DNA of 8,628 nucleotides. Origin: Actinomycetota bacterium (lineage in GTDB: Bacteria > Desulfobacterota > Deferrimicrobia > Deferrimicrobiales > Deferrimicrobiaceae). The position numbers were made by a program, and so were the translations under genes. The DNA lies in the NCBI GenBank assembly GCA_016844415.1, contig JAENIX010000086.1, forward strand, positions 1-8,628. Reading direction: 5' to 3'. Below, in pieces: positions 4,765-8,628 of this stretch. How positions within the stretch are numbered: position 1 is the stretch's first letter; each line of letters starts with the position of its first letter. Under the pieces are notes generated by a model that saw only the letters and a program-made list of their open reading frames with translations, was not told the origin of the DNA and made no database searches.

Positions 4765-6930
4765 CTACCTGTCCTGGTCCTTTCTCGTGACGTAGACTTC
4801 CCGCGGCTTGCCTCCCTCGGACGGCCCCACGATCCGCTGCCGCTCCATCTCCTCGATTATGCGGGCGGCCCGGTTGAAGCCGATCTGGAGGCGTCGCTGC
4901 AGCATGGACACCGAGGCGCGCCCGGCCATAACGATCACCTCCACGGCCTCGTCGAACTTCTCGTCCATCGACGGGTCCGGCTCATCCTCGCCTGGAGCCT
5001 GTGCGGTGATGGAGGTCTCGTATACCGGAGCGCCCTGCGAGCGAAGGTGCTCCACGACGCGCTGGATCTCCCCTTCCCCGACGTAGGGGCCGTGGACCCG
5101 CAGGATCCCCCCGACCCCCGGCTGGAGGAAAAGCATGTCTCCGAAGCCAAGTAGCGTTTCCGCACCCGACTGTTCCAGGATGGTCCGGGAGTCGTACTGG
5201 GACGCAACCTTGAAGGAAATCCGCGCCGGGAAGTTCGCCTTGATCGTGCCGGTCAACACGTCCACGGAGGGGCGCTGGGTAGCGAAGATGAGATGGATTC
5301 CCGCCGCTCTCGCCATCTGGGTCAGGCGGGTGATCGTGTCCTCGACCTCCCGCCGGGAGGCTGCCGTGAGCATGAGGTCGGCCAGCTCATCGACCACGAT
5401 GACGATGTACGGGAGCCGGGCAAGGTCCTCGCCCTCCCCGTTGCGGGCCTTCGCGCGGAACGCCGAGCGGGAACGCTTCTCCACGATCTGGTTGTAGGCG
5501 TCGATGTGCCGGACGCCGTTCTCCATGAAGAGCTGGTACCGGCCGGTCATCTCCCCCACCGCCCACTTGAGCACCTGTGCCGCGTCCCTCGGCTGCGTGA
5601 CGACGCTGTGGTAGAGGTGCGGGATCCCCTCGTAGAGCGTGAGCTCCAGCATCTTCGGGTCTACCAGGATCAGACGAACCTCCTCGGGAGTCGCGCGGAA
5701 CAGGATCGACAGGATCATGGTGTGCAGCGCGACGCTCTTCCCGGATCCGGTTGCGCCGGCGATCAGGAGGTGGGGCATCTTCGAGAGCTCCCGCACGACC
5801 GGCTCCCCGAAGATGTCCTTCCCCAGCGCAAGCGACAGAACGGACTCGGACTCCGCGGAGGCCCGGCTCCCCAGGATCTCCCGGAGCGTGATGCGGTCGC
5901 GCCCCTCGTTGGGGATCTCGAACCCCATCACTCCCTTCCCGGGGATGTTGGGGACGACGCGGACCGACTCGCACTGCATCGCGAGCGCGAGGTCGTTCGC
6001 CATCGCCACCACGCGGTTCGCCTTGATCCCCGGCGCCGGCCGGAACTCGTACGTGGTGACGAGAGGCCCCGTCCGGATCTCGGTGATGGTTCCGTCGATC
6101 TCGAACTGCGCGAGCTTCTCGATGAGCGCGCGGGCATTCCGCTGGAGAGTCTCCTCGTCCGCGCCGTTCCCGCCGGGGGAAGACGGCTCAAGTAGCTCGA
6201 GCGCCGGAAGCACGAATTCCTTGCCGGCCGCCCAGGACGCCTGCGCGGATTCCGCGGGTGCGGGAGAAGAGGCGACGATCCGCGGGGGGGCTTCCGGCTC
6301 CCTCGCCCTGCCGGGCTCCGGCGGCGGCCTTTCGGTCTCCCGCTCCTCCGCGGACGCAAGCTTCTCCTTGACCATCGCCCGGACCCGCTCGGGGCCCTTC
6401 TTTTTCCGCCAGAGGGAAGGCATGCCCGAGAGCGGCAGGCCGGTGAAAAGCATCAGGGCGAGAAGCAGCAGCGCGGACAGGAAGATGAGCCCGCCCACCG
6501 GGTTGAGCAGCCTCCCGAAGAAATTGACCCCCAGCAGATATCCGACTATGCCCGGCAGGAAGATGTCCTGATCGAGGATCCGGATATGTCCCGTGAAGAA
6601 GCTCAGCACGCCAAGAAGAGAGCAGACCGCGATCAACCCTCCCGCGGCGCGACCCCACTTCCCCGAGATTCCCTCCCCGCGGAATGTCCAGTAGGCGATC
6701 GCCATGCACAGCAGGGGAAAGCCGATGGCCCCGATCCCGAAAAGCTGGAGGAGCAGGTCGGAAAGCACGGCGCCGACCCAGCCGCCCCAGTTCCGGACTG
6801 CGTCCCCGCCGGAGTTCCAGGCGGTAAGGGAGGGGTCCACCTGGTTGAACGAGACCAGCGCCACCGTCAGGAATATCCCCAGGGTCAGGAACAGGATGGC
6901 GAGCGCGTCACGGCGGATCTTGTCACCCAT
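4765..6930 (-). CDS. ftsK: DNA translocase FtsK
   Basis: FtsK is a septum-anchored hexameric motor that pumps chromosome ends into the daughter cells and activates dimer resolution. This 721-residue form is short, like SpoIIIE-sized homologues and unlike the 1329-residue E. coli protein. About four membrane segments lie in residues 8-165 (for example AILFLTLGIFLTVALVSF and GGLIFLSALLLLALMLF). A Pro/Glu-rich linker (about 185-235) is much shorter than in E. coli. The alpha domain follows, then the beta RecA-like motor with Walker A GATGSGKS (K398) and Walker B IVIVVDELADLM (D514, E515). The C-terminal gamma winged helix spans about 655-715 (FDEAVEVIVMAGRASVSMLQRRLQIGFNRAARIIEEME); this domain reads polarity sequences and contacts XerD in known members. 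The ATG at 6930 is one base after the rnj stop (TAGGATG), which implies translational coupling with rnj. Confidence 0.97.
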   Translation of the reverse strand: MGDKIRRDALAILFLTLGIFLTVALVSFNQVDPSLTAWNSGGDAVRNWGGWVGAVLSDLLLQLFGIGAIGFPLLCMAIAYWTFRGEGISGKWGRAAGGLIAVCSLLGVLSFFTGHIRILDQDIFLPGIVGYLLGVNFFGRLLNPVGGLIFLSALLLLALMLFTGLPLSGMPSLWRKKKGPERVRAMVKEKLASAEERETERPPPEPGRAREPEAPPRIVASSPAPAESAQASWAAGKEFVLPALELLEPSSPGGNGADEETLQRNARALIEKLAQFEIDGTITEIRTGPLVTTYEFRPAPGIKANRVVAMANDLALAMQCESVRVVPNIPGKGVMGFEIPNEGRDRITLREILGSRASAESESVLSLALGKDIFGEPVVRELSKMPHLLIAGATGSGKSVALHTMILSILFRATPEEVRLILVDPKMLELTLYEGIPHLYHSVVTQPRDAAQVLKWAVGEMTGRYQLFMENGVRHIDAYNQIVEKRSRSAFRAKARNGEGEDLARLPYIVIVVDELADLMLTAASRREVEDTITRLTQMARAAGIHLIFATQRPSVDVLTGTIKANFPARISFKVASQYDSRTILEQSGAETLLGFGDMLFLQPGVGGILRVHGPYVGEGEIQRVVEHLRSQGAPVYETSITAQAPGEDEPDPSMDEKFDEAVEVIVMAGRASVSMLQRRLQIGFNRAARIIEEMERQRIVGPSEGGKPREVYVTRKDQDR

Positions 6931-6931
6931 C

Positions 6932-8584
6932 CTATAGCTCCAGCACCACGGGAAGTATCACCGGCTTGCGCTCGAGCCGCTTGTTGAAGTAGCGGCGCAG
7001 CGCCCTCCGGATATCCGTCTGGATCTCGGACAGGTCCTTCCTCGCCTCGACGCCCGCCGCCTCCCAGGTGGAAAGGACGATACCGCGCGCCTCCTCGATG
7101 CTAACCTCGGAGCCGTTCTCCGTCACGACCCCGCGGGTCACTATGTCCGGGCCGTACAGGATCTCCCCGGTTGCGGAAGAAAGAGCCAGCACCACGATCA
7201 CGAGGCCGACCTGCGAAATCTTGTAGCGGTCTTTCAGGACGAAGCTCTCCACGTCGCCCATCCCTTTCCCGTCCACGAAAAAGCGCCCGACGGACTGCTT
7301 CCCCGCAAGGGACAGCTCCCCTCCCGAGAACTCCAGGATGTCGCCGTTCAGGGCGACAATGGCGTGGGGGACGCCCATCTCCCTTGCAAGGTTACGGTGC
7401 CGGAAAAGAAAGCGCGGGTCCCCGTGGATAGGGACGAAGTGCTTCGGTTTTACCGCGGCGATCATGGCCTTGAGCTCTTCCCGGCTGGCGTGCCCCGACA
7501 CGTGGACCTCGGAGATCTTTTCGTGCAGCACCTCCGCGCCGGCCAGGAAGAGATGGTTCATCACGCTGGCGATCGCCCGCTCGTTGCCCGGGATGAACTT
7601 GGAGGAGAGTACCGCCGTGTCTCCCTCACGGATCCGGATGTGCTTGTGCTCCCCCAGCGCCATGAGGGTCAGCGCCGACCGGGGCTCCCCCTGGCTCCCC
7701 GTCGTAAGCACGACCACGTTTCGGTCGGGCAGCGATTCCGCCTCCTCCACAGGAAGCAGGATGTCGGGCCGCGGAAGGTTCATGTATCCCAGGTCGAGCG
7801 CCGTGGCCACGTTGCGCACCATGCTCTTGCCGCAGAGCGCCACCCGGCGGCTATTGCGCGCGGCGGCGGAGAGCACGCCCTGGATGCGGTGGATGTTCGA
7901 GGAGAACATCGCCACTATGACCCGTCCCCGCGTACCCTCGAAAATCTCCGACAGCGCCTCCTCCACGAACGCCTCGGACAGGCTGGACCCTTCACGCTCC
8001 ACGTTGGTCGAGTCGGAGAATAGCGCCGTGACCTCCTCCCCGGCCGAAAGCCGGGCCAGGCGGTCGATGTCCGTCCGGACGCCGTCCGGAGGCCGGGGGT
8101 CGATCTTGAAATCACCCGTGTGCACGAAGACCCCTTCGGCGCAACGGAATATGTAGCCCACGCCATCCGGAATGCTGTGGCATACAGGGAAGGATTCGAC
8201 ATCGAAGTTTCCAATGCGGAACCCGGCGTTCCTGCCGATCTCGATCAGCCGCGCCGATCCGTTAAGCCCGTATTCCGCAAGACGGTGCCGCAGAAGCCCG
8301 AGCGTAAGCGCGGTTCCGTAAACCGGGACATCGAAATCCTTCAGGAGAAAAGCCACGGCCCCGATGTGGTCCTCGTGGCCGTGGGTAAGGAGGAGGCCGG
8401 ACAGGCGCGAAGCGATCTCCCGGAGGATGCCGAAATCGGGGACGACGAAATCGACCCCCAGCATGGTGTCGTCCGGGAACATGAGCCCCGCGTCGACCAG
8501 CAGCGCCGACCCGCCGTCGTCGAACAGCATGGAGTTCAGCCCTATTTCGCCAAGCCCCCCCAGGGGCACGACGCGCAGCGGCAT
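6932..8584 (-). CDS. rnj: Ribonuclease J (beta-lactamase/beta-CASP 5'-exo/endoribonuclease)
   Basis: RNase J degrades and matures RNA by 5'-3' exonuclease and endonuclease action. With ATG 8584 the protein is 550 residues, the usual length. The metallo-beta-lactamase core has THGHEDHIG (H68, H70, D72, H73), CHSIPDG (H136) and HTGDFKID (D158), which bind two metal ions. The beta-CASP domain is inserted after this, and SGHAS (H365) and PIHGD (H387) complete the active site; many homologues have Glu at the position of D389. The C-terminal tail ends with helical RRALRRYFNKRLERKPVILPVVLEL, typical of the family. Two starts are possible. ATG 8584 is preferred because GAGGTGA, fully complementary to the 16S rRNA tail, precedes it with 5 nt after GAGG. 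GTG 8590, two codons upstream, would lie inside that site. The stop is one base from the ftsK start. Confidence 0.95.
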   Translation of the reverse strand: MPLRVVPLGGLGEIGLNSMLFDDGGSALLVDAGLMFPDDTMLGVDFVVPDFGILREIASRLSGLLLTHGHEDHIGAVAFLLKDFDVPVYGTALTLGLLRHRLAEYGLNGSARLIEIGRNAGFRIGNFDVESFPVCHSIPDGVGYIFRCAEGVFVHTGDFKIDPRPPDGVRTDIDRLARLSAGEEVTALFSDSTNVEREGSSLSEAFVEEALSEIFEGTRGRVIVAMFSSNIHRIQGVLSAAARNSRRVALCGKSMVRNVATALDLGYMNLPRPDILLPVEEAESLPDRNVVVLTTGSQGEPRSALTLMALGEHKHIRIREGDTAVLSSKFIPGNERAIASVMNHLFLAGAEVLHEKISEVHVSGHASREELKAMIAAVKPKHFVPIHGDPRFLFRHRNLAREMGVPHAIVALNGDILEFSGGELSLAGKQSVGRFFVDGKGMGDVESFVLKDRYKISQVGLVIVVLALSSATGEILYGPDIVTRGVVTENGSEVSIEEARGIVLSTWEAAGVEARKDLSEIQTDIRRALRRYFNKRLERKPVILPVVLEL

Positions 8585-8586
8585 TC

Positions 8587-8593
8587 TCACCTC
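8587..8593 (-). promoter_or_regulatory. rnj: Ribosome binding site of rnj
   Basis: GAGGTGA on the minus strand matches the anti-Shine-Dalgarno sequence over seven bases, and GAGG ends 5 nt before ATG 8584. It decides the start in favour of ATG 8584 over GTG 8590. Only 35 bases lie upstream inside the window, and no convincing promoter was seen in them. Confidence 0.7.
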
Positions 8594-8628
8594 GCCCGTG
8601 AAATACCCATAGAAGGTATCACAAGAGG

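Noticed and set aside
5293..6571. Two long plus-strand open frames (about 300 codons each) opposite ftsK
   Set aside because: They are compositional shadows of ftsK in GC-rich DNA, with low-complexity translations and no motif.

Overview
The window is a GC-rich stretch of bacterial chromosome made of housekeeping genes. The gene set points to a Gram-negative bacterium: a LolA-type lipoprotein carrier, MltG, RimO and a DksA-type zinc-finger protein. Together with RNase J and the order rnj-ftsK-lolA-rimO-dksA, this suggests a deltaproteobacterial (Desulfobacterota/Geobacter-like) lineage or a close relative. That placement is an inference from gene content and order, not from a marker-gene tree.

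Left end, plus strand (2-1320): the 3' part of ruvX (Holliday-junction resolvase-like) is followed 8 nt later by mltG (endolytic murein transglycosylase). mltG converges on the minus-strand block, with 30 nt between the two stop codons and no visible terminator.

Rest of the window, minus strand, in transcription order: rnj (RNase J, 8584-6932), ftsK (6930-4765), a HAD-superfamily phosphatase (4761-4144), a 359-nt gap rich in inverted repeats (3785-4143), a broken lolA (3784-3157), rimO (3160-1781) and a DksA/TraR-like regulator (1749-1351). Spacing is very tight at rnj/ftsK (1 nt), ftsK/HAD (3 nt) and lolA/rimO (ATGA overlap), so there are probably two transcription blocks separated by the gap.

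The genes cover RNA turnover (RNase J), chromosome segregation at the septum (FtsK), lipoprotein traffic (LolA), ribosome modification (RimO), transcription control (DksA-like) and, on the other strand, DNA repair/RNA processing (RuvX) and glycan-strand termination (MltG). No mobile element, CRISPR array, tRNA or defence system was seen. The two observations most worth a second look are the disrupted lolA, whose signal peptide and body lie in different frames with a short conserved segment missing, and the highly structured non-coding gap just upstream of it. Neither is proof of a new system.
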